Shown here: in pieces, positions 54,044-58,279 of the stretch
Layout: every line of letters starts with the position of its first letter
Position numbering within the stretch: the stretch's first letter is position 1
NCBI GenBank assembly: GCA_963575745.1
Contig: CAUYUJ010006347.1
Span: 62,001 to 126,000, forward strand
Direction: 5' to 3'
Source: Prorocentrum cordatum
Taxonomy: Eukaryota > Sar > Dinophyceae > Prorocentrales > Prorocentraceae
DNA: 64,000 bases
Made by a program: the position numbers and the translations under genes
Notes under the pieces: generated by a model
Database searches by the model: none
What the model was told of the DNA's origin: nothing
What the model saw: only the letters and a program-made list of their open reading frames with translations

Positions 54044-55534
54044 GCAGGAGGAGGAGGAGCAGGAGGAGGAGGAGGAAAGGAGGAGGAGGAGGGGNNNNNN
54101 NNNNNNNNNNNNNNNNNNNNNNNNNNNNNNNNNNNNNNNNNNNNNNNNNNNNNNNNNNNNNNNNNNNNNNNNNNNNNNNNNNNNNNNNNNNNNNGCTCCT
54201 CCTCTTCCTCCTCCTCCTGCTCCTCCTCGTTCTCTTCCTCAACTTCCTCCTCCTCCTCCTCCTCATCCTACTCCTCCTCCTCAATTGTTTCCTCCTCCTC
54301 CTCCTCCTCCTCCTCCTCCTCCTCCTCCTCCTCCTCCCCCTTCAGCTCGCCACCCCAAGCACGACCGTGTTGAAGTGCAGGTCGGGCCCTGGGGGCTCTC
54401 CCCTTCTCTGGTTCCGTGCCTCCGCCAGAAGAGCACGAGGATGCGGTTGCTCGGCTTGGTGCTGTCAGGGGTAGTCTTCGGCGGGATGCGGAGGGGGTCG
54501 GGGCTCTGTCGACGGCGACTCGTGGGACCCGGACTGATCAGCTCAGTTCGGCCGCTCCCAGCGCCCTCCCTCTCACCGCGGATGATTTTCACTGCGTCTC
54601 ATCGGCTCATCAGGCGGTTCTCACTCCATCTTTGGCCCTGGGAGCACGCGCGTGAATGCTTTTCGTTTCCTTGTTTCCTCTGCTGTTCGTTTGTCTTCTT
54701 TCATAATCAAACACAAACGCACACACACACACACACCACGAACAAAAAAAAACAAAAATTCCCACGCGCGCGAGCGGGAGAGGAGCAGGCGGAGCAGGAG
54801 CAGGAGCAGGAACAGGAGGACGAGCGGCAGGGTTGCTGGATCGATGGTGGTGAGGAGGATCGAAGAAGAACCAGCGCCATGAACATAAACTGTTGGCGTT
54901 CCGCGCGAATTTCTTGGATCCGCTTTGGGCCCCCCCGGGTGGCGCCTCCGGCGCCGCCCCTGGCGCGCTCCGCGTGCCAGGCAGGGGGTCCAGCCCAGAT
55001 CCAAGAAAGCTGCGCGCAGGGACAAACAAATGTGTTTATGTTTTTTTTACATCTTCTGAACAAGCCATCGCGTGCGGTTGCGATGAGGCGAGAGCTACAT
55101 GTTCAGGACGGCCCGCCGTCCATCCGTAAAACCGTTGCTAACTACCGAGGCACAGGTGAGAGGCGCTAAGGCGAGAGCCATATTTTGAAAGCGACCCACT
55201 TTCCGTCCGTGAAACTGCTGCATGCTTAAAGCTTCAGGATCATAGACGGTGAGCAAGTCTGTGGCGAAATTTCCGACACGCCCTACCAACACGCCTGGGC
55301 CAACACGCCTGGGGGTGCGGCAGGGGGCGCATGTATAAGGAAAGGGAGCGGAGGAGGGGGGGGATCAGGGGGAGGAAGACGTGGATGGAGCGAGCGCAGC
55401 TGGAGGCCATCCTCAACCTGCAGGACGTGATCGAGGACCAGGACGGAAATCTGATCGACAAGTACGCTCAGAAGGCCCGCGACGCGGGCGTCATCCCTCT
55501 CCTGCAGCAGCTGGTGCTCAGCGAGGACGAGGAG
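39761..55534 (+). CDS. ARO-like armadillo-repeat protein, copy 2 (7 of 8 exons in window)
   Basis: Exons 39761-39864, 40265-40391, 40497-40661, 40835-41014, 41192-41228, 42710-42792 and 55406-55534 keep an open frame of 825 nt (275 codons). Lengths match copy 1 exactly except exon 1, which is one codon shorter. It keeps MGGKCC at the N-terminus and every ARM block. About a dozen residues differ, half of them in exon 2. The matching repeat block at the right edge (63.61-64.0 kb, like 28.7-29.1 kb) places the missing last exon about 6-7 kb beyond the window. The gene sits 4.1 kb after copy 1's stop, in the same orientation, as in dinoflagellate tandem gene arrays. Intron 6 carries two LINEs and intron 7 a YR retrotransposon. 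Likely role as for copy 1: a membrane-tethered ARM scaffold (inferred). Confidence 0.82.
40265..40391 (+). CDS. ARO-like copy 2, exon 2
   Basis: 127 nt as in copy 1. Substitutions cluster in its first few codons (SIGIKTN against SLGYQSK). GA donor GAG|GATC. Confidence 0.8.
40497..40661 (+). CDS. ARO-like copy 2, exon 3
   Basis: 165 nt; two residue changes from copy 1 (ADRENPN against ADAENPS). GT donor GAC|GTGGGG. Confidence 0.82.
40835..41014 (+). CDS. ARO-like copy 2, exon 4
   Basis: 180 nt encoding the same protein segment as copy 1. The upstream intron here contains an in-frame stop (TGA near 40749), so the open intron of copy 1 is chance and splicing is required. Confidence 0.83.
41192..41228 (+). 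CDS. ARO-like copy 2, exon 5 (micro-exon)
   Basis: 37 nt, ERDEYRAEFVEL, one synonymous difference (CGG/AGG). GC donor. Confidence 0.76.
41378..41565 (+). repeat. (GGA)n tract in intron 5, copy 2
   Basis: Longer, interrupted equivalent of the copy 1 array. Confidence 0.95.
42710..42792 (+). CDS. ARO-like copy 2, exon 6
   Basis: 83 nt, one residue change (Pro to Ser in ADPSLxLVDV). GC donor GAG|GCGG. Followed at once by pyrimidine-rich DNA and the LINE. Confidence 0.8.
42960..42992 (+). promoter_or_regulatory. 5' UTR hairpin of the LINE
   Basis: GTGTTCACG pairs with CGTGAACAC (9 bp, 15-nt loop), with outer GGCCCGTG/GGGCC pairing. It lies about 55 nt before the ORF1 ATG. A role in translation or packaging is speculative. 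Confidence 0.5.
43046..44119 (+). CDS. LINE ORF1 protein (357 aa): RanBP2-type zinc finger and coiled coil
   Basis: Starts MVPNPPDV. Residues about 17-36 read WSCSCGCPDNWASRVICRGC, the W-x-C-x-C ... N ... C-x-x-C pattern of a RanBP2-type zinc finger, which usually binds single-stranded RNA. Residues about 170-230 form a heptad-rich coiled coil (KVENLRAKLSKAEVRSAALR continuing to DKLKEDLGQAEQAL), as expected for trimerising LINE ORF1 proteins. The C-terminal third is Ala/Gly-rich and acidic, then has another helical stretch (AAQELKEAKGG, KRKYLEAAEAIGVKR). Role: RNA binding and RNP assembly for retrotransposition, by analogy with LINE ORF1p. TGA at 44117. No internal stop; probably functional. 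Confidence 0.78.
   Translation: MVPNPPDVLPGAKTPLWSCSCGCPDNWASRVICRGCGKDAPVRVVQAARKASAALKSGSVRGPRGAWAQGPPPIGPSSKEQMRLIQELRAEVAQLAGKQAPVRPPWQSSSPSPLRGTTGGSSAKLSFAEVLQFLKDEGVDTAKVEEAEQAKKQATAVKQPTSRAAHWKVENLRAKLSKAEVRSAALRKQQEDLQAEIAELDKSVDKLKEDLGQAEQALFRVQADGDPLRAVTATLDEAVAQSDEGQAALATLQRLQAEAQAKRAAASGPDAASASPGPATGGAGSGEHIAATAGDGDDIGMDLLDGEDFDERRAAFDKAAQELKEAKGGSQEQLDAAKRKYLEAAEAIGVKRARSCS
44121..44753 (+). CDS. Coding-like segment between LINE ORF1 and ORF2 (frame 3)
   Basis: After the ORF1 stop a different frame carries protein-like sequence (LSSLNDFLRCNLLDQDWEQA, LLFDWMQFRHRDGTLMELDE, KDWPVLGSALARST) up to the hairpin repeats, where it reads SPTGPLLGVGG three times. First ATG at 44250. A run of 12 G (44384-44395) lies inside it. 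It could be the real N-terminus of ORF2, reached by a frameshift, or a small separate protein. No domain recognised. Confidence 0.4.
   Translation: MGAGVEGPPPDSGAKELSSLNDFLRCNLLDQDWEQATGFAVPVMRDDLLFDWMQFRHRDGTLMELDEKDWPVLGSALARSTSSYRLGKGGGGFSPSKSHSLARVVDGFQFEHGDFGILDDSPTGPLLGVGGKCSAEAYSPTGPLLGVGDMDSTEATAPTGPLLGVGGICQLRGQYVVVDGMRANADGFCAYSGLLLVAWRLASRSPSSPC
44437..49044 (+). CDS. LINE ORF2 polyprotein (1535 aa): endonuclease, RT, RNase H
   Basis: Endonuclease/exonuclease/phosphatase domain at about residues 150-400: MNVNAWD (Asn156), LQETR (Glu190), GDFNFEPE (Asp310, Asn312) and RILDFF (Asp382). The usual final SDH His is not evident (YPRVPVVL). RT at about 700-960: a fingers block TNMVFLDKPDGGVRPIGLLC, motif A LVDLSRFYEHI (Asp833), motif C NVVDDVAL (Asp925/926). 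A CGKCRLC Cys cluster precedes RNase H at about 1346-1490 with FSDGSAS (Asp1351), Glu1400, YCDCQG (Asp1420) and RANDSVDSYAK (Asp1486). It would nick target DNA and reverse-transcribe its own RNA (target-primed reverse transcription). The ATG is the first in this frame. Open throughout, so a young copy. Confidence 0.9.
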   Translation: MASSSSTATSASSMIPQLARSSGLGASAVQRHTPQLARSSGLGTWTAQRLPPQLARSSGLGASASCEASTSSLMACAPTQTASAPTLGSSLSPGGLRVAHPPPHVELDALSKIGKSGPDGGRSVAAPAVEKSFAAKEARLQPQSVAVSRLVITGMNVNAWDTFESVMEWIADESKAGGAQVLPQVCCLQETRIKSDTKQVSAMSWGRRHGYHFSFGMAHSTGPSQQQSSSGVAVGVCTLLGSTPTATTSFEDCSSRVVARIVNVGFPKGLVAISVYFVTGKGLSGPNLDLLQTVGACIMAQERPWVLQGDFNFEPEALLGSGWVQKVRGVLVAPATPTCRTGNPQEAHQVPQKDPQGTSDDWVISGGAAGSDQAADDSRILDFFVVAEVLASRVEETSVMDQAPLYPRVPVVLKLKDLSHMSTINQQVRFRAFPMELIGPMQAPVVYNWSWEVGASADLNLMVKEWLEFSERRLIQIHGVDPQHSRAFVGRAAGPKSKVVSLASVWEKDQRRRFSRSTTAWISYVALCRRTCQTRVGKAGRQGRMLLDQWSRDLKAMVADMGPFAADAELSPSLLCTFANVITMGDEPVHDALRKMDEEVDRRRREDSKVSLKEWRTWAVESVKGGGKAAHKFAKQKASNVTSLLDAEGVPQVGAGALSALLDQWVPLWCVADWQDEHPSQWSVPVDEAQVEPIALDQLLRVCRKYAPGAGLGWDGFHPTWVLSLTEEHQLRLLDILHRFEDRPQDLLVFLTNMVFLDKPDGGVRPIGLLCLVLRLWSRLRQPHCQAWEKKHAEAFYWGSGPHNTCERAGWVHNLLGGFCKEVGFQSGSVLVDLSRFYEHIRHLDIRAAGLQYGFPIKVLRGYCTIYAGYKALMYGGAVSSAYLANAVAVAGCSGATTLAKLLLLRPLLLTQQGRPNLFIRNVVDDVALQACGRPVQVAQVLSSAVAQLFSCFEELNLPVNIQKTKYLCTREVQTHVVGSWCLPVTSRVEHARNLGTDATTGSRRRVGVQRARFIDAGSRSKRPRLLREAGADVALAQRMGATASALWGSSVLGISPTAMHGLRLSAAHALGRHPKGASLGIRLHSFRLGEIVDPLVAYFGHVAFQWATAVRGSFPKVSILNATADAAIARANSKRHPWRGAATPADAAVLSLARVGWTFRDFRTVETDLGQVWNLSQIAPVEFRLPVRAAAVRASDRQALMQIGVELQGYPLFWDAVRSLLRSSSSSWKPQHQRALRSLMSNVHWPQARVHRHGYHSCGKCRLCQEEAGTLFHRQYRCSAHAVLRRDMVSPQLARRAARVLEGGEELAERFARAIFPSPLALFPAQEPEQTVFWINRPETGRLSGLFFSDGSASWPGIPGLSRAGWALVQADPLGNVISACYGPVPFSHGPRQTAKDGEDFAVYMLVQCAMAPIDLYCDCQGTLDVLWGGQGAGALAGGPRAHLWAPFWSSFSPGDFTAFKTAARCSMSDVHSGKTTSWEKRANDSVDSYAKMGAAKHQLRQQDVDLYRGLKCLVRESAKWAALLGVHLQGQAA
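44482..44619 (+). repeat. Three identical 30-nt hairpin repeats, 54-nt period
   Basis: Units at 44482, 44536 and 44590. Each folds as CCCCAAC-TGG-CCCG-CTCCT-CGGG-GTTGGGG (7-bp outer stem, 3-nt bulge, 4-bp inner stem, 5-nt loop). The 24-nt spacers are diverged while the hairpins are identical, and the period preserves frame. Confidence 0.85.
49032..49433 (+). CDS. LINE C-terminal Cys-rich tail in another frame
   Basis: Overlaps the last codons of ORF2 in a different frame and encodes ADMATSAFFLQGHALMCCVI, then VFCVKCGAYCEDY and AAGCNLRP, ending in a basic helix KHQLKRIVDAS. The CxxC...C pattern after RNase H resembles the tail of other dinoflagellate LINEs, where it is fused to ORF2. A frameshift near 49030 would fuse it, either programmed, a sequencing error or an inactivating lesion. 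First in-frame ATG is 49176. Confidence 0.55.
   Translation, partial: PGGLAASEKSAPDAHELPPQPEPETEESVGGEGVDFGSGGAGCLDWADMATSAFFLQGHALMCCVIESPARAGVPIVFCVKCGAYCEDYRPGDLLAAGCNLRPRSAQVKHQLKRIVDASRIPTSPSRNDAQGS
49516..49640 (+). repeat. (TCG)n then (GGA)n tract
   Basis: TCG x7 followed by GGA triplets at or just past the LINE 3' end. Confidence 0.9.
49641..50215 (+). repeat. 'TCTTGGgGCC' degenerate repeats
   Basis: Dozens of TCTTGG(g/a)GC(c/t) words at about 10-20-bp spacing. The same vocabulary fills intron 5 of both copies (10740-10880, 42420-42580). Confidence 0.7.
50393..50656 (+). CDS. Hypothetical ORF with acidic tail
   Basis: Protein-like frame ending TAA: GLSEAERDLMSVRC, then RLGYACRQAVLEAYGLQESD and LDMVRSLGEA, with an acidic end PEDEDASDSEGEVF. 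Codon use resembles the LINE ORFs. No upstream ATG fits clearly (the nominal start is not ATG), so it may be a 5'-truncated 3' end of another retroelement. Absent from copy 1. Confidence 0.35.
   Translation: MVVSQPRGLSEAERDLMSVRCVASPAPAAGQAGRRPRLGYACRQAVLEAYGLQESDLDMVRSLGEAAPRPAQDPEDEDASDSEGEVF
50690..50828 (+). repeat. (CTC)n tract
   Basis: Pyrimidine triplets ending at the border of the segment shared with copy 1. Confidence 0.9.
50829..51515 (+). repeat. Intron 6 segment shared with copy 1 (matches 17811-18555)
   Basis: Colinear paralogous intron sequence; diverges at GCTGTGGAACGCGTCTG, where the inverted duplication begins. Confidence 0.75.
51500..51541. repeat. Perfect 17-bp hairpin, 8-nt loop
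   Basis: GCTGTGGAACGCGTCTG and its exact reverse complement. The left arm belongs to the shared intron sequence (also in copy 1 near 18560). The right arm exists only here. A 12-bp perfect palindrome GCTGCGCGCAGC follows at 51545-51556. Confidence 0.95.
51560..53760 (+). mobile_element. Decayed LINE (relic C): endonuclease and RT remnants
   Basis: Frame-broken coding traces in order: endonuclease C-terminal part (51580-52010, GDWNVTPEE at about 51793, GRLIDYGVV); linker (52620-52830); RT start (53050-53150, ERAVRSMTVMTGKGPDQWTP); palm motif A VYMDLDKF-stop-DKID at 53453-53490; motif B NGILAGRGGASH near 53615; and motif C RVDDVTA near 53720. No RNase H follows. The T-GKG-D-W entry into RT matches relic A, so both belong to one LINE lineage, distinct from the intact element. 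Dead by many frameshifts and stops. Confidence 0.65.
53795..54043 (+). repeat. (GAT)n array with CTG interruptions
   Basis: GATGAT interrupted by GCTGCTGAT at regular points. Directly follows relic C and could be its microsatellite tail. Confidence 0.95.
54095..54194. other. Assembly gap (100 N)
   Basis: Exactly 100 N. Left flank is (GGA)n and right flank is (CTC)n, i.e. the triplet tract changes strand across the gap. Confidence 0.99.
54195..54340 (+). repeat. (CTC)n tract
   Basis: Pyrimidine triplets leading into the segment shared with copy 1 (54350-54870). Confidence 0.95.
55060..55405 (+). repeat. Intron 6 3' segment shared with copy 1 (matches 20034-20413)
   Basis: Colinear with copy 1 up to the exon 7 acceptor, including two internal ~85-bp units around AGGCGAGAGCCA and the shared 'gcctgggccaacacgcctgg'. 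Confidence 0.8.
55406..55534 (+). CDS. ARO-like copy 2, exon 7
   Basis: 129 nt, acceptor CTGGAG|GCC, GC donor GAG|GCCCCC. One conservative change from copy 1. Confidence 0.82.
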
Positions 55535-55839
55535 GCCCCCACTCGCACCCTTGCCAGCCTTCTCGCAATATGTATTGCCATCCTCCTCCTCCTCCTCCTC
55601 CTCCTCCTTCTCCTCCTCATCTTCTCTTCTCTTTGGCCTCCTCAATAACCTCCTCCCAGCTACGGCGAGTTCTTCAAGGGTAGCGGGCGGGAGCAGATAC
55701 AGCGGGGGCGGAGTGCCTTCTCCTCCTACTCGTGCCTTCCTCCTCCTCCTCCTCGCCCTCCTCCTCCTCCTCCTCATCCTCATCCTGCCCCCGGAGGGGT
55801 GCCTCGGTGAGTGGGCGGCTCATCGGGACCCGGGGGAAA

Positions 55840-56570
55840 GATATACCCGCTCAGCCACCCTTCGGGGCGCCGCTGTGGGTTAGGTCGGGTCCTGGGGTGT
55901 CGGGCTCTCCCGCTTGACCGCTCGGGCCAGGACAGGGCCTCATCTTTCGCGAATAACCACCTACTCGCGGGTGGTGGTGGGTGCAGAGGGACGAAACGGC
56001 TGGGGTCTTGTCCGCCCCAGCGCCAGTCTCCGCACTCGGGTCCTCCCGCGCAACGAGGTGGTCGGGCGAGGCTCATTGATGCGTGCCACCTGGTCCCCTT
56101 TGTATTCAGGCCTTGGGAGCCCAAAAGTGACGACAGATACAGGTTTTCGGACTACACCAGAGAAACACACAATCAGTGGATGGTTTGATCTATAAGGATC
56201 TCGACCAGGAACCCGGAAACCTGGAACCCACCGAAATCTGCCCGTAACCAATGACCAGGAACCCGGGAACCCGGGAACCCAGAACCCGGGAACCCAGCTG
56301 GCCACCAAAATCGGCGGGAGATTCGCCAAATTTTTCAATTTCCGCAAGGAGCAAGGACCCCTTTCAGTGCAAGCACTGATTGGGGAACCAAATGTTGGAC
56401 CCACAGGTCGAGGGGCCCAGCCCGAGGCTTTCTCGCGATGCGCTCACGGCCGAGGCTCCCGCACCCGACTTTTTTCAGATTCAGGCCTGGGGAGCCCCGG
56501 AGTGACGACACTTATACGGTTTAGAGTAGGAGCGACGGCAGTTATAAGTTTTAGAGTGCCCCGTTCGTGT
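55840..56570 (+). repeat. GCGGGACCC-family repeats, left flank of the YR element
   Basis: Diverged units ('attcaggcctggggagcccc', 'gagtgacgac', 'gaggctcccgc') of the family at 26151-26830, plus a run of 'ggaacccgggaaccc' words (56208-56300). Ends in a TA-rich stretch at the element. Confidence 0.6.
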
Positions 56571-56614
56571 TTTTCTATATGTATATATTTATACACATAC
56601 ACATTTTATATATA

Positions 56615-56702
56615 TTTTTGTCTGTGACTTGTGTTTTCCAGAGAGGCGAGGAGCGTCCCGATTGAATGCTTGCATCGCCCGTGGCATACATGCTCAAGCG
56701 CA
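56615..56702 (+). repeat. Split direct repeat A1
   Basis: 88 bp from TTTTTGTCTGTGAC to GCTCAAGCGCA. Differs from A2 (62937-63024) at two positions. Preceded by TATATA. Confidence 0.93.
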
Positions 56703-56703
56703 T

Positions 56704-57153
56704 ATGGACCTGCTTCAGCTCGGCGGGGTCCTTCGAGAGCTCTCTCACCTTTCCCTGCATCTCAGCAGCAGCCTGCAATCTTGCCCTCCGTGCCCGTCGC
56801 TGATCTGCCCGCACGTGGAGTGCGGCTCGCTGTCGTGCGGCTCGCCTGGGCAGGCGGCAGTGCCTTGCGAGGCTCGGGCGCCCGAGCCAACGGCCGCAGG
56901 GCCTGCCTGGCCGCTGCTGGTGGTCTTCGCAGCGGGCGTGGCCGTCGGGCTGGCCGTCTCGCCTCGCCTACGACGTGCTCCAGGCGGAGCGGCGTCGGCG
57001 CCCACAGCGGCGCCACGGGCCGCCGCGGCCCCAGAGGCAGCCGCTTCGACGGCAGCGCCGACCACCCTGGCGCTGACGACTGGGCCGACGACGGGGCCAG
57101 TGACACCTTCGTCGAGGCATGGCTGCGGTGCCACGGTGCCCGGACATTCCTGA
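56704..57153 (+). CDS. YR element ORF0 (149 aa) with a hydrophobic segment
   Basis: ATG two bases after A1. N-terminal amphipathic Leu-rich region, a Cys-rich patch (CPPCPSLICPHVEC), then WPLLVVFAAGVAVGLAV followed by Arg-rich residues, a plausible membrane helix, and a P/A/T-rich tail. Overlaps the gag start by 35 nt in another frame. Function unknown; it may be a leader ORF or chance. Confidence 0.4.
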   Translation: MDLLQLGGVLRELSHLSLHLSSSLQSCPPCPSLICPHVECGSLSCGSPGQAAVPCEARAPEPTAAGPAWPLLVVFAAGVAVGLAVSPRLRRAPGGAASAPTAAPRAAAAPEAAASTAAPTTLALTTGPTTGPVTPSSRHGCGATVPGHS

Positions 57154-58279
57154 GTTCCAGGTCGCCGTCCGCTTCGATGATGATCCTAATTTTACTTGGC
57201 ATCATCGTATCTTGTTGCGACGTGTGCGAGACGCTGTGTGGATCACGCTCACACCAGATCTCGACCTCGAGAGGATCAATCTGGACGAGCGTCGGCATCG
57301 GGTGCTCGAGCGGGGGCAGGCTTTCCCAGATGCCATCGCTGGGGACCTCTACGCCTTCGACCCGATCGGACGAGAGGCGGTCGCTGGGCACAAGAGACGT
57401 GCTCGACTTCAGGCGGCCGTGCTCGGCGGGGACGAGGACGAGGCCATGGACGCTGAGGAATGGGTCTATGCTGACCTCGAGGACCCAGCGTTCGGGACGC
57501 TCGTCGCCGCCGATGTCCTCGAGGGGGACGAGTTCGTGGAGCTGGGCAATCGCGGGCTGGTGCGCCGTGAAGGTACCGCTCGGGGGGTCGAGAAGGTTGG
57601 ACGTGCTCGACTGGGAGAGTGGTCCGAGCAGCGTCGGGTCGGCGCTGAGGACATCAGGAGCCTGGGCGTCCACACTGCAGCGGACGGCACACGTCACCTT
57701 GGGTGGACGGACGCCGTCGGCATGCTGCGCGAGAGTGACATGCCGGAGTGGAAGTTCGAGGGGCCGCGAGTGTGCAAAGAGCTGGCCGCCTCGATTCGAG
57801 AAGGTGCAGGGAACCCGACTTCGTACCACGCCGAGTGGATCAGGCTGTCGGGGGTCAACCAGAACAGCGCCATCGCCTATGAGCACAAGAACGCCATGGA
57901 GATGTTGCGTGTGGCCACCAGCACCGACCAGGTCGACATCAGCAACCTGGCCTCGTTCGAGCTCCTCGCGAGGCGGGTCGTCATGCTGGAGATGGCGGTG
58001 GCGCGGGACCCCCGGGATCCCGACTTCAGTGGGCTCGGAGTCATTGCTGACGGCGCCGTGGGGACCGACGGTGCTGCACGGGCGCCGAGGTTCCGCACCT
58101 GGGTGTCTGATCGTCAGAAGGAGAGGGCGAACGTCCTCAAGCAGTCGAGGTTGTACAAGGAGGAGACCAGGAACGAGCGGGAGAGGAGGCGCGGCCCGAA
58201 GGGGCCAAAGGGCGGTGATGCGAAAGGCAAAGGCAGGGGGGCTGGCGGCCAAGGAGCCGAGGCCCCTCTGCCGAGCTAG
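57119..58279 (+). CDS. YR element gag-like protein (386 aa)
   Basis: Well-behaved coding frame starting MAAVPRCPDIPEFQVAVRFD. Central helical region (ICKELAASI-type segment at VCKELAASIREG, AYEHKNAMEMLRVATS) and a very basic C-terminus (NERERRRGPKGPKGG, KGKGRG) that could bind nucleic acid. Position before RT and the basic tail suggest a Gag/nucleocapsid role. I recognise no catalogued Gag fold and no zinc knuckle. It ends TAG, and the next codon in the same frame is the ATG of the RT ORF. Confidence 0.65.
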   Translation: MAAVPRCPDIPEFQVAVRFDDDPNFTWHHRILLRRVRDAVWITLTPDLDLERINLDERRHRVLERGQAFPDAIAGDLYAFDPIGREAVAGHKRRARLQAAVLGGDEDEAMDAEEWVYADLEDPAFGTLVAADVLEGDEFVELGNRGLVRREGTARGVEKVGRARLGEWSEQRRVGAEDIRSLGVHTAADGTRHLGWTDAVGMLRESDMPEWKFEGPRVCKELAASIREGAGNPTSYHAEWIRLSGVNQNSAIAYEHKNAMEMLRVATSTDQVDISNLASFELLARRVVMLEMAVARDPRDPDFSGLGVIADGAVGTDGAARAPRFRTWVSDRQKERANVLKQSRLYKEETRNERERRRGPKGPKGGDAKGKGRGAGGQGAEAPLPS

